Part shown: positions 33,779 to 43,211 of the stretch, one piece after another
How positions within the stretch are numbered: the stretch's first letter is position 1
How the letters are laid out: each line of letters starts with the position of its first letter
From: Rhododendron vialii
Lineage: Eukaryota > Streptophyta > Magnoliopsida > Ericales > Ericaceae
DNA length: 64,000 nt
Direction: 5' to 3'
Assembly: GCF_030253575.1 (NCBI RefSeq)
Contig: NC_080557.1
Location: 4,831,001 to 4,895,000 of the forward strand
Translations under genes and position numbers: made by a program
Notes under the pieces: generated by a model
The model's database searches: none
Seen by the model: the letters and a program-made list of their open reading frames with translations, nothing else
Told to the model about the DNA's origin: nothing

Positions 33779-34250
33779 ATGGATGTCAAGAGGGAGTCGT
33801 TCGACTTGTTATATTCTAGCGATGATGCTATATTCTCCATTTCTCAGCGACCAAAATGATGCAAGTCCTTGTATTTTGCTGATGGTCAAGGTATTGTCAA
33901 TATGAGGGATGAAAGGACTGACAAATCTGTAACGCCATGAATTTTGCATAAAGATAGAATCAGCTCGATAGATTTTAGCATGTTAAAACATTAAAATCAT
34001 GGTAACAAGCTCCACATATGGGACTCGATGCATTCATGGAGATTGATTTTTACAGACATATTCTTAACTACAGTACACTCAATTTCAGGCTTATGAGACA
34101 TATAACACATACGTACGTTATACATTCCTTATGTTCATACTACATGTGCTACAGTACACTTATGCAACAAGAAGGGTGTGTATTGTAACACTTGTTGGAA
34201 GAAAACTCACAGCACGAGCATGAAAAGATCAAACATTGGGCCCGTTCCTG

Positions 34251-36205
34251 CTAAACCGAGTTTGGAAGTGATGTCGGCCTACCTTTGACGACCTTGAAAA
34301 GCTTATCCATGCACTTCATTAGACCCCTTTGCTCTTTCAGAATCCCAATTGTCAAAAGAAGCAAGTGCCATACGAAGATAAGCGACATCACAACGGCCCA
34401 CGCCAGAGCCGTAAATTTAATTGCTTTGCTTGCGTCCCTTTCGTATATATACTTCTTCCCTGCCGGTGAAATAGCAATGACGGAAAATGTGTAAGAAAAA
34501 GCCGTTGTCAGGATCGTGCACCACGAGATGAAAGCTTGAGCCCACCTTAGACCCCATCCTCGCTCTGGCAAGGAAATAATGAGCAGCAAGATCGTGGTTA
34601 GAGACACGAGGAATCCAGCCGTGTTTAAGCACATGAAGATTGGGTAAAAATCAGGGTAGTTATAAGCGAGTATAGCTTTCCCGACTTTGTGTTCTTCTGC
34701 ATCGTCTAGCCAAACACCGCCGGGAGGATTCACCCCGACTTGGTATGCCATTGTCGCGATCAGTGAAGATACAATCATAAAGGTATTCCTTCTCTTGGTC
34801 TGCCACGAAGGCTCAAGGCGATCATCCCCGACAGTGCCCTGTTTGCCTCTTTTAAATCTTTTGGCCCCAGCATCAAGTAAGATGTCTGTAATATTCTCCG
34901 AATCTGATTGATTTCCTGCTGGGAATTGCAGATGAATATCCAGCGCTGTTCGCCCACTTTTGTTTATTGCATTCACAGCTACTATTTTCTCGTAGCTAAG
35001 CACATGTTTGATCATCTGAGTGAATTATGCATACAGGGACGACTCACCAATTAGATTAAAAAAATTAAAATAAACAATAATAATAAAAAAATTAAACGAC
35101 ACTTTTCATATTAGAAAGTACTAATTAAAGCACTTTCGTGCAGTTTTGTCAATGTTGTACGATAACCTTCGGGACTTGGGAGCTCCTGTAGTGCACCAAC
35201 GCACTATATCATATATATGTTGTAGTGCACTAAAAAAGAGCTCTACGAGATGGCGTTATCTTGACCCAAATCGTTCATTTCATAGGGGTCATCTATTACT
35301 TCGGTGGTGCAAAAAATAAAATTGAACATAATTCAGTAATCAAATGATTTGACAGCATATGGGGTTGCTAATTTGATGGTTAGTGCGATTCAAATTCTAC
35401 ATTTTTTTCCCACTGATGTAAAAGAGACAGAAAAGAATTATATCCGAGGAAACTACTTTAGCTATTAGTAATTCACAAAATCGTAATTCTTTCCAAGGAA
35501 AAATAAATACATGAGATGAATGGAGTATTGATATGCATATGAAAGGACAAGGCCAATAAATAACAGACAGTAAATTTGGCAATCAGAAAGCCGGGAAGGT
35601 GGACATACCTCCGGTCGTTTTTCAGAAACTGCTAGATGCAATATGGTGTTGCCATCGACATCGATGTCATTGACAAAATATGGATTTGGAATCATTTGTA
35701 GAAGTAGTTTTAGACACTCCAACTGGTCATACTTCACACATAAGTGCAAGATGGTATCGCCTCGATTCACCTTAACTTGAGCTATGTGGGTATTGGTTCG
35801 AACCAACTCTTCCAACACTTGAAGTTGACCTTTCATTGCAGTGATGTGAACAGGGCTATTACCATCTCCATCACGAGCTAGGCACATCTCAGGGCTAACG
35901 TTCACTAAAGCTTTCACAATCTCAAGGTGCCCTTTAGCCGATGCTATGTGAATGGCCGCGCCAAGTTCTGTATCTAAAACTTCTGCAAGTCCTGGTTTAA
36001 TTTCCAAAAGTTTTAAGACAAATCGTGTTTGCCCTGTTGATATGGCCACGTGAAGAGGATTTTTCCCTCTGAAAATTCCCACCAAAACTCTATCTAGAAT
36101 GGAACCATCTATTGCGATTATTTCTTGCAATGATTTTAGATCCCCTTTCATTGCTGCATAACAGAGGCGCTCTTCCATTGTTTCTGCATCTCCCTCTCTC
36201 TCCAT
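34251..36205 (-). CDS. Ankyrin-repeat PGG-type membrane protein, gene D (intact, BDA1-like)
   Basis: Two exons: 35609-36205 and 34251-35015, joined in phase 0 across a GTATGT donor and a CACTCAG acceptor, giving 453 residues. The start is the ATG at 36205 (MEREGDAETMEERLCYAAMK); a second in-frame ATG at 36178 matches the start of genes A to C. Ankyrin repeats lie at KNPLHVAISTG (about 48), GAAIHIASAKG, NSPVHITAMKG, DTILHLCVKYD, GNTILHLAVSEK and, across the splice, GRTALDIH (about 220-227). The PGG motif PPGGVW is at about 296-301, preceded by EPSWQTKRRNT. About four hydrophobic spans follow (about 278-293, 315-345, 352-378, 395-420). It is expected in the plasma membrane or ER with the repeats in the cytosol; relatives work in immune and stress signalling. 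It is the only clearly complete gene of the A-D subgroup here. Confidence 0.9.
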
Positions 36206-36689
36206 TAGTAAAGCTGACAATTAATAGAGATGTTTTGCTGAAAATACTTTTCACAAACTCACACAGACATATATATAGTCATTCTCATCACCAAAAAAAA
36301 ACACGCAAAGATCTATTCAAGTTTTTGGATGGTTGGGTGACGCAATAACGACAACATCACTTATATGACGATAAAAGATTGTTCCAAGGGTGGTAGCCAT
36401 GCACCTTACATTGTAGCCACCTTTAAGCGGTGATTGTTTGGTTGTCACTTGTCAGTTTTAAGATAAAAAAAATTAACCATTTGCGTGAGTCTGTCGTCGA
36501 TATTGCCTGAGATACTGGTATGGCAGAAAAGTTCTCAGTACAGCAAAATAGATTGAGAATGGCAACCTGAACGAAATCGTTAATACTAAGGGTACCTACC
36601 AAAACAATACAGATTATTGAGTCCAAAAAGGTTATTTAGAAAGTAATGAATGGTTTGGATCATTTGTGCGAGGCCCGAAAATAGAACCA

Positions 36690-36925
36690 CAAATGGTCGA
36701 TACTCCATTGCTACCGTTTAGGTCAGTACCTATAAACGGCATCAAACTGTTCCAACCGATTTTAAGATCAAACGGGATGTACCTGCCGTACCGTTCCGAT
36801 ATGGAACCGAAATTTTGTACCTTTGTCCTCATCAAACTAAGCTTTCAAAAGATATTAACCTAGTACTTGAATTGGATCTTTTACCTCTCTCCCATATTAA
36901 ATTACTATTTTGACGACACGTTATC
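36690..36925 (+). repeat. Dispersed repeat R, copy 1
   Basis: Core CTCATCAAACTAAGCTTTCA, then TCTCTCCCATATTAAATTACT and TTTTGACGACAC. Upstream it has a CAAACGGGATGTACCTGCCGT-like stretch shared with copies 2, 3, 5 and 8. Confidence 0.75.
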
Positions 36926-37134
36926 CTTTGTGGTGCGTGGATCAATTTTTAGCTACCAAAATACCCTCATAATGTCTCCAAATTTTCAAAAAAGTGCCAC
37001 CAGTATATGTAATATCTTCAAATGCAGTAACCTTTAATGTTCTCTGAGACACTCAGGTACTGTAGAAAGCTTCCTGGTACGGTGGGAATGGCCGAAAATT
37101 CAACCTCATGTTGCATGCGTATGTTAATAATTTT

Positions 37135-37340
37135 ATTTTTTTTAACAGAGGAACAGCCCTATAATCAAGCCATTAAATGAATCCAATTGCATAACTCAAA
37201 CCTCAGGGGAAGCTAATTACAGCACACCAGCCGCGGCCCCTCACTTAAATACCAAGGTACTCACCTGGCCATGGGGAATCGAATCCCTGACCAATGGGAG
37301 TTCTCTCAAAGTCAGTCATTCGTCCTTATCACCGGAGTAA
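37135..37340 (-). mobile_element. SINE-like element
   Basis: On the minus strand it contains a good RNA polymerase III B box (GGGATTCGATTCCCC), then GGGGCCGCGGCTGGTGTGCTG, and ends TAGGGCTGTTCCTCTGTTA followed by an A-rich tail. The right half resembles 51381-51560 in the same orientation. The A box is poorly preserved. Confidence 0.55.
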
Positions 37341-38003
37341 ACCCTGGGTGTGTGTACGTTAATATTGCATTTACGTTTTGTAAAGGCAAATAATTGGAGA
37401 ATAAATATATGTTTCCGTCATGTTCTCAATATTGTATTTTATGAAACACATAATCTGTAAATAAACAACTAAAAAAGTTCATCCAGATTCTACAGAGGGA
37501 GATTGGATTAATAATCCTATGGGCCCCTAATACCTGGTTTGGTTAGGCTTTTGTGCGAGGGACTAGTTGTCCCATGGGATTGTTAATCCCCCAAAATGGG
37601 GGATTAGCAATACCATGGGAGGGGGGCAGGGGTGGTTGTTACTATGAATCTCATCTCAATTTCAATTCTAATCCTAGCCAAAACAAACATGTTATTTATA
37701 GTCCTACAATCGAATACTGTGCAAAATAAACATGAATAAATGAATCATCGCCTCATTAATAATTCCACCTCATTCTCAATCCCAATCCAAATCCCAATCC
37801 CAATCCCATTTCATTACGAATCTCCTTAAAACGAAATCTGCAATCAAACATGCCCTTAAGGTTGAGGGCATCCAAGTCATTACCATAAATGGGATAAGCT
37901 AAGGATATAGGGTAAGGAGTGGAATAAGCTAATCCATATCTGGTTGGTATAAGCAAAATAATGAGGTGCAAATGCTTAAATAAACCCAAAATCCCCGACT
38001 ATA

Positions 38004-38300
38004 CCGACACCTTTTGTATCAAACTGGAGGCACTGACCGTAACAGTCCGATAGGGAATCGAATATATCTACAACCTTGGCCCTCATCAAACTGAGCTTTC
38101 GAAAAATATTAACCACATTCGTGAAATGGATCGCTTAACTCTCTCCCATTTTAAATTATTATTTTGACGACACCATTTTAACCTTTGTTTACACTTAATT
38201 TAGTTTAAATTGTATGTCAAGATACAATTGGCCACTTAGAGCAAATTGAGTTTATTGAAATGAAGTTTAATCATTTTTTGGCTCAGCGTTTATTGCAATA
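38004..38300 (+). repeat. Dispersed repeat R, copy 2
   Basis: Core CTCATCAAACTGAGCTTTCG, then TTTTGACGACACCATTTTAAC, AATTGGCCACTTAGAGCAAA and TTTTTTGGCTCAGCGTTTAT. Confidence 0.8.
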
Positions 38301-39639
38301 GGAAAAAAAATCACTTTGTAACTGACCACCCCTATGGTTTTGGTCATGTGCGAATTGCCCTATATATCCACATTTGCGTATCAACACATAACCACCAAAA
38401 TAACAGCAAGTTTAGCTCACTTTCCTGTGTGAAGAGTAGATCAATTTTTAGAAATACTAAAATACCCTCATGATGGGTCTCCAGATAGATTTTCAAAAAA
38501 TTGCCACCCCATATAGGAGTAACATCTTCAAATGCTAGCTTTGGCATTCTCTGTCATCTGCTTTCGCCACTCCAACCCACTCCAGCTTGCTCAACATCCG
38601 GGAGACCAATTCCTGGATGCTCTAAAGGATTAATTTGGACTTCATCCTGACAGACCTAACAATTAATCTTAATTAAGGTCTCCCATGTACATAATTAAGT
38701 TTTTCCTTCGACTCCTATGACTTACTTTTTTCCCTGCTCTCCTCTCATGTAAGTTTGCCATCGCGGGACTGCCTGAGACACTCAAGTACCGTAGAAAACA
38801 GCCTGATTAGGGTGAAGAATGGATGCAAATTCAACCCCATATTGCATGCGTGTACGTTAATAATTGCATGTACGTTTTGATGGACAAGGCAAATAATTGG
38901 AGAATAAATATATGTTTCCTTCATCTCAATAATGTACTTATGATTCTAAAGAGGGAGATTTAAGGTCGAGGGCATCCAAGTCATTAGTACAAGTGGGATA
39001 AGCTAAGGATAGGGTAAGGAGTGGGATAATTGCTAATCCACCTGTAGAGGTCTTGCTTATCCTGTTGGTATAAGCAAGTTGGGTGCAACCGTGCAAATTC
39101 TCAATTTAACCCTACAAATAGATAAGTCCAAGATAAGAACACAGTTAGGGATGTAAAACCAGCCAAGCTGATCAGCTGATCGTTGGGAAGCTCGAGCTCA
39201 AACATAGTGAAAGCTTAACAAGTCGAGCATGAGTTGAACTAGTCGAAACTTAACTCGAGTTCGAGCTTGTTCACAATTCTTAACGAGCCAACCACCAACA
39301 ATACATATTTATACTTGCATAGTAGAGGAGATTTTAATTGTGCATGTGCATGTGCATGTGTCTTACATCTATATAAACTACAAGAAATAGCCTCTATTTG
39401 GAAATAGTGATACAATTTTCTATAGGGTTTTTTAGCATTGCACATCGAAATGTTACTTTTGAATTAGTAAGAAGCAATGCAATGCCCTTCTGCTAAATGA
39501 AAACGAGTCTTATGGAGCTAAGATGAGCCGAGCATACTAATGTTCAGGCTTTCTTATTAATTTTTTCGCGAGCTCTAGTCGATTGAGCCTAACACCGAGC
39601 CCCCATTCCCGAATAGCTTGGTTCATTTACAGCTCTATT

Positions 39640-40190
39640 TGGGCGCAATACCAGTTTTGCTATCAAACGCGGGCTGTAGCAGTCCGATATGGAATCGTAT
39701 CGACCACCTGGATCGTCATCAAAGTGAGCTTTCAAAAGATATTAACCACGTTCTTGAAATGCATCTCTTACCTCTCTCCCATATTAAATTTGCCATTTTG
39801 ACAACTCCATTTTAACCTTTGTTTGCACTTCACTGTAAATTGTATGTTAAGATATAATTGGCCACTTACAGCAAATTGAGTTTATTCAAAGAAAGTCCTT
39901 TTTTTTTTTTTGGCTCAGCATTTATTGCAAGAAAGTTATATCGTCATCACTCTTTTTGTCAATTTTTTTAGCAATCACATTATAATTAATTGATTTCTCG
40001 CGGACTCAAGGGCGGAGCCAAGTTGGTCATTCGACCCAACAAACTTTCATTTGTATTCATCGATCAATTTAAATTTTTGTCCGATTGGGTAAATTTGATC
40101 CCATATCTTAATGAAATATTTTCACAATCATAAAGCAACTCGACTGAAAACTATTACATTGTCCTTCATATTTTCTCAATAAAGAAAGTT
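39640..40190 (+). repeat. Dispersed repeat R, copy 3
   Basis: Core GTCATCAAAGTGAGCTTTCA, then CTCTCTCCCATATTAAATTT, AATTGGCCACTTACAGCAAA and GGCTCAGCATTTATTGCAAG, extending past CTCAAGGGCGGAGCCA. Confidence 0.8.
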
Positions 40191-40446
40191 AATCCAAATC
40201 CTAAAGTGGAGGAAGATTTAAGGTTAAGGGCATCCAAGTCATTACAACAAGTGAGATAAGCTAATTAAGGATAAATTAATCAAGTAGGGGGTGGGATAAG
40301 CTAATCCTAGTGTAGGAATCTTGCTTTTCTGGTTGGTACAAGTAAGCCAGCTAGTGCAAATGCTCAAATAACTCTGCTTTTATAAGTCCGGGAAAAGCTT
40401 TCTCATATCCGGGTGTCTTATATATATGCATGTCACACAAAAGGGC

Positions 40447-40812
40447 CAACCGTATCAAGGCTGAAATCCGGGCATTAAGGGATGGGCTGGTTTTCGCGAA
40501 GGACGAAAATATTAGAAGGCTGGAAATTGAAGTGGATGCAATGGGTGTTAATTCAACTGCTAAATGATAAGAAAACGGCAATCATCCTTTAGGTAATATT
40601 TTACTTGACTGCAGGTGTCTGATGCAAGAATTTGAAGACGTTTCCATCAAGCATATCTATTGCAGGGCAAATCGTTGTGCAGACGCGTTGGTAAATGATG
40701 GACCGGTTTCAGTGGGAGATTTCTATATCTACCCTGTTATTCCTAGTTGTATTGCTACTGTTTTTTATGTGGATTTGATTGGGATGGAATATCCCAGAAT
40801 TGTTAGCACTTA
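40447..40812 (+). pseudogene. RNase H-like (RVT_3 type) gene fragment, copy 1
   Basis: Frame-broken remnants read ANRIKAEIRALRDGLVFAKD, IRRLEIEVDA, then in another frame GNILLDCRCLMQEFEDVSIK and HIYCRANRCADALVNDGPVS, ending YPRIVST and a stop. This is the pattern of the plant RNase H-like domain found alone or at the end of LINE-type ORFs (conserved LExD, DCR, REANRCADALA). Catalysis is lost through the frameshift near 40550 and the missing N-terminal half. Confidence 0.7.
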
Positions 40813-41049
40813 ATTATGTTTTATTAATGCACTAGTGATTGCCCGTACCTAAATGCATAAAGTAACATGTTCTAAACACAATTTAAATGAATTCTCATTC
40901 TTTATTGTTGGCCACCTGCCAACCAAGTATTGTATTTTCAAAAGTGCTTAAACAGAGTTTATCTAATCAGCTACATAAAATAATAATGACACACATCAAT
41001 TCAATGCAACATCAAATAATGTTAAAAAATAACACATTTTCTACAACCT
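40813..41049. other. Flank of the RNase H-like remnant
   Basis: Closely matched by 46605-46850 (TGGCCACCTGCCAACCAA, then AATTCAATGCAACATCAAAT), so it belongs to the same duplicated segment. No gene. Confidence 0.6.
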
Positions 41050-41496
41050 TTGTCCTCATCAAACTGAGCTTTCAAAAGATAATAATTAACCTCGTCCTTG
41101 AAATGGATCTCTTACCTCTCCCCAATATTAAATTACTATTTTCACGACACCATGTTAACCTTTGTTTACACTGAAAGCTGAGTAAATTGTATGTTAAGAT
41201 AAATTAAATTGGCCACATACAGCAAATTGAGTTTAAAAGAAAGTTTTGTCTTCTTCTTTTTTTTTAAATTTTTTCCTCAGCGTTTATTGCAAGAAAGTTA
41301 TATCACGAATGACTCTTTTGGTTAATTTTCTACGCAATTACATTAAAATTGATTTTTCCTGACTCAAGAGCAGAGCCAGTTCGAGTGTGATTACTTGCCC
41401 CACTAACTTCCATGTTTATTCTTTGTTCCATTTAAATTTTTTATTTGAATCTTGTAAATTTGGTCCCATTTTTTTCTTATGAAATTGTGCAATCAG

Positions 41497-42512
41497 CACT
41501 ATAAAAAAAAGTATGTTCAGTGACGAAAAAGTAGCGATGAAAAAATAAATTCGTTACTATTTTGACAACTTCTGCGTTAAAATTATTTCATCACCAATTA
41601 TAACTATTTTAGTGACGAAATAGATATTTTCGTCATCCAAGGTACCTATTTGGCGACGAAAATTTTATTTCGTCGCCAAAAGAGTAAAAAATGAGACGAA
41701 ATTATTTTTTGTCGCCAAAGATAACTATTTGGTGATGAAAAAAATATTTCGTCAAAATGGACCAATTTGGCGACGAAAAATATTTTCATTTTATTTTTTA
41801 TGTTTTCAGCGACGAAAAATTTATTTCGTCACCAAATAGATACTTTTGATGACGAAATTTAGGAATTACGCTTTGTCACCAAATATATTTTAGGCATAAC
41901 TCTTTGCTCAGAACTCCGATTAAAGATAATTGAAATTGGGTTTGAACAATAACATAAAGAGCTACGACTTTCATGTTTATCAAAATTGCTAATTTTAATG
42001 TTTAAATGTTCAAAATGCCATTCAAAATATATTTAATGTTAAATATATGTGTTATATATTAGATATTTCAAAAATATATTGAAAAGTGTGTGTGGTGTAG
42101 TTGGTTAAAGCTTGCGTGCAAAACCTAGGAGACTCGGGCTCGAAACCGAGCAGGTGCAAGAAAGTTGGATAAATTTTTTTATATCTGAGAATGTCTTTTG
42201 TGACGAAAAATTTCGTCACCGATGGGTCACCTTTGACAAGCCAGAGGAAATAATTTGTGACGAAATTTTTTGTCGTCAAAAAGCACAATAGGTGACGAAG
42301 AAAATTTCGCCACCAAGTCATTTTTCCATGATGAAATTTTTCGTCGCCAAAAGGTACTTTAGGCGACAAAAAATAGATTTCGTCACCAGGTAGAAATCCT
42401 CGAAAACCTTTAGTCGGCAAATTTTTTTTCGTCACCTATATTATTTGTAACGAAAAATATGCAATTTGTGATGATTTTCATTTGTCACCCAATGCAATTT
42501 TTTCTTGTAGTG
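41497..42512 (+). mobile_element. CACTA-type MITE, copy 1
   Basis: 1016 bp, starting CACTATAAAAAAAAGTATG (a mutated left end) and ending TTTTTTCTTGTAGTG. The 3-bp target duplication is CAG (41494-41496) against CAA (42513-42515). The uninterrupted site is preserved at about 47960-47970 (CAATCAGAAAGTAA). Nearly the whole body is built of GTGACGAAA / TTTCGTCAC palindromes. There is no transposase; an ORF on the minus strand (42052-42435) is only translation of these repeats. Confidence 0.85.
42086..42157 (+). other. tRNA-like sequence inside CACTA MITE copy 1
   Basis: Box A-like TGGTGTAGTTGG at 42093-42104 and box B-like GGCTCGAAACC at 42137-42147 are spaced as in a tRNA gene. CTCGG and CCGAG at 42133-42137 and 42146-42150 pair as a T stem, but the loop is one base too long and the acceptor ends do not pair. 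So it is a tRNA-derived relic, not a working tRNA gene. Confidence 0.6.
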
Positions 42513-43149
42513 CAAAAAGTAATTCGACTAAAATTATTACGTTATCCTCATCTTAGCTACGGTTTCTCTAACCATCACTCAATAACCGTGGATACTTCCT
42601 GTCTTCATCCAAATTTATTTTGTCGTTGTAAGTTTTGCGTCAAATTTTTGTAAACTATTGATTCCTCTCGATGAGATGAATCTATTAAACTATAACCCAA
42701 AACAATAAAATTGAATAAAAAAAATAGTTCAAAAAATTGTCTATTTTGGATTATCTTCATGTTCAGTGTACATTTAAGATTTTGATCATAACTTTGCAGT
42801 TTGAAATTAAAGAAATTAATAGAATATTAACAAATGCGAAAAATTATGAATAAGATAAAAAAAAATAGTCCAAAAATTATCAAGCCAAAACACCAATTAT
42901 TAATGTCAATAAACCAAAGTTTGGATGGACATTTCTTTGTGATGAATATAGATTCACAAACTTCCATGCACATTTAAATTATATTGAGACACTTTAATTT
43001 TAAAGTTGCTTTTAATCATTAATTTATGAGTGTTAGTTTATGAAAATTTACACAATTCTTTCTTTGACTTTTCTTTGAGAGCAAATAATTTGGGACATTT
43101 CAAAATAGTATATGAAACAAAAATAAATAAATGAGATGGAAAGAGTATT

Positions 43150-43211
43150 CCAAGTCTTGATTCTACCTTGGGTTACCTCTAGGTGCAAACCCAGGTAGAA
43201 TCAAGACTTGG
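43150..43211. repeat. Hairpin at the LINE 5' junction
   Basis: The left arm CCAAGTCTTGATTCTACCTT (43150 on) is the near-exact inverse of AGGTAGAATCAAGACTTGG (ending 43211), about 24 bp with one bulged base. The right arm and the loop are ORF2 coding sequence. The left arm's first 14 bases are not part of the coding frame and look like an inverted copy made at integration. Confidence 0.8.

Larger units (their letters stand above)
30929..34063 (+). pseudogene. WD40-repeat protein pseudogene (DRS1/WDR76-like), two exon remnants
   Basis: The first remnant (about 30929-31202) reads VSCCVDLGTLRLEQENIARV, then in a shifted frame PGRILTVSFFPSMDMKLVA and GNKFGNIGFWNVDSEK. This is a WD40 repeat typical of the plant DRS1/WDR76 group of nuclear, damage- or drought-linked WD proteins. 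The second remnant (about 33779-34063) reads LMDVKRESFDLLYSSDDAIF, SISQRP, then in other frames YFADGQGIVNMRDERTDKSV, ILHKDRISSIDFS and KLHIWDS. This is the next part of the same protein. There are at least three frameshifts and several stops (for example TGA after SVTP, TAA after MLKH). The gap between the pieces is at an intron-like position and carries mobile elements. The protein's N-terminal and C-terminal parts were not found. The family assignment comes from memory of the motif pattern. Confidence 0.7.
36206..40446. other. Intergenic D-E region, repeat-rich left part
   Basis: No gene. Besides the repeat copies listed separately, duplicated stretches occur near 37090-37130 and 38820-38860 (ATTGCATGCGTxTxxGTTAATA-like) and near 37860-37930, 38960-39030 and 40230-40300 (GGGCATCCAAGTCATTA, then GGGATAAGCTAA). 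This is old duplicated DNA. Small ORFs show no family. Confidence 0.5.
41050..43140 (+). repeat. Dispersed repeat R, copy 4, interrupted by a CACTA MITE
   Basis: Core CTCATCAAACTGAGCTTTCA. The copy is nearly the same as copy 5 (47505-48345) and continues on both sides of the MITE at 41497-42512. It is the long version of the repeat, about 1.1 kb without the MITE. Confidence 0.85.

Noticed and set aside
42086..42157. Functional tRNA gene
   Set aside because: Boxes A and B fit, but the T loop has an extra base and the acceptor strands do not pair.
42052..42435. 127-codon minus-strand open frame inside CACTA MITE copy 1
   Set aside because: It is a translation of the GTGACGAAA palindrome array and the tRNA-like segment, and shows no protein family features.
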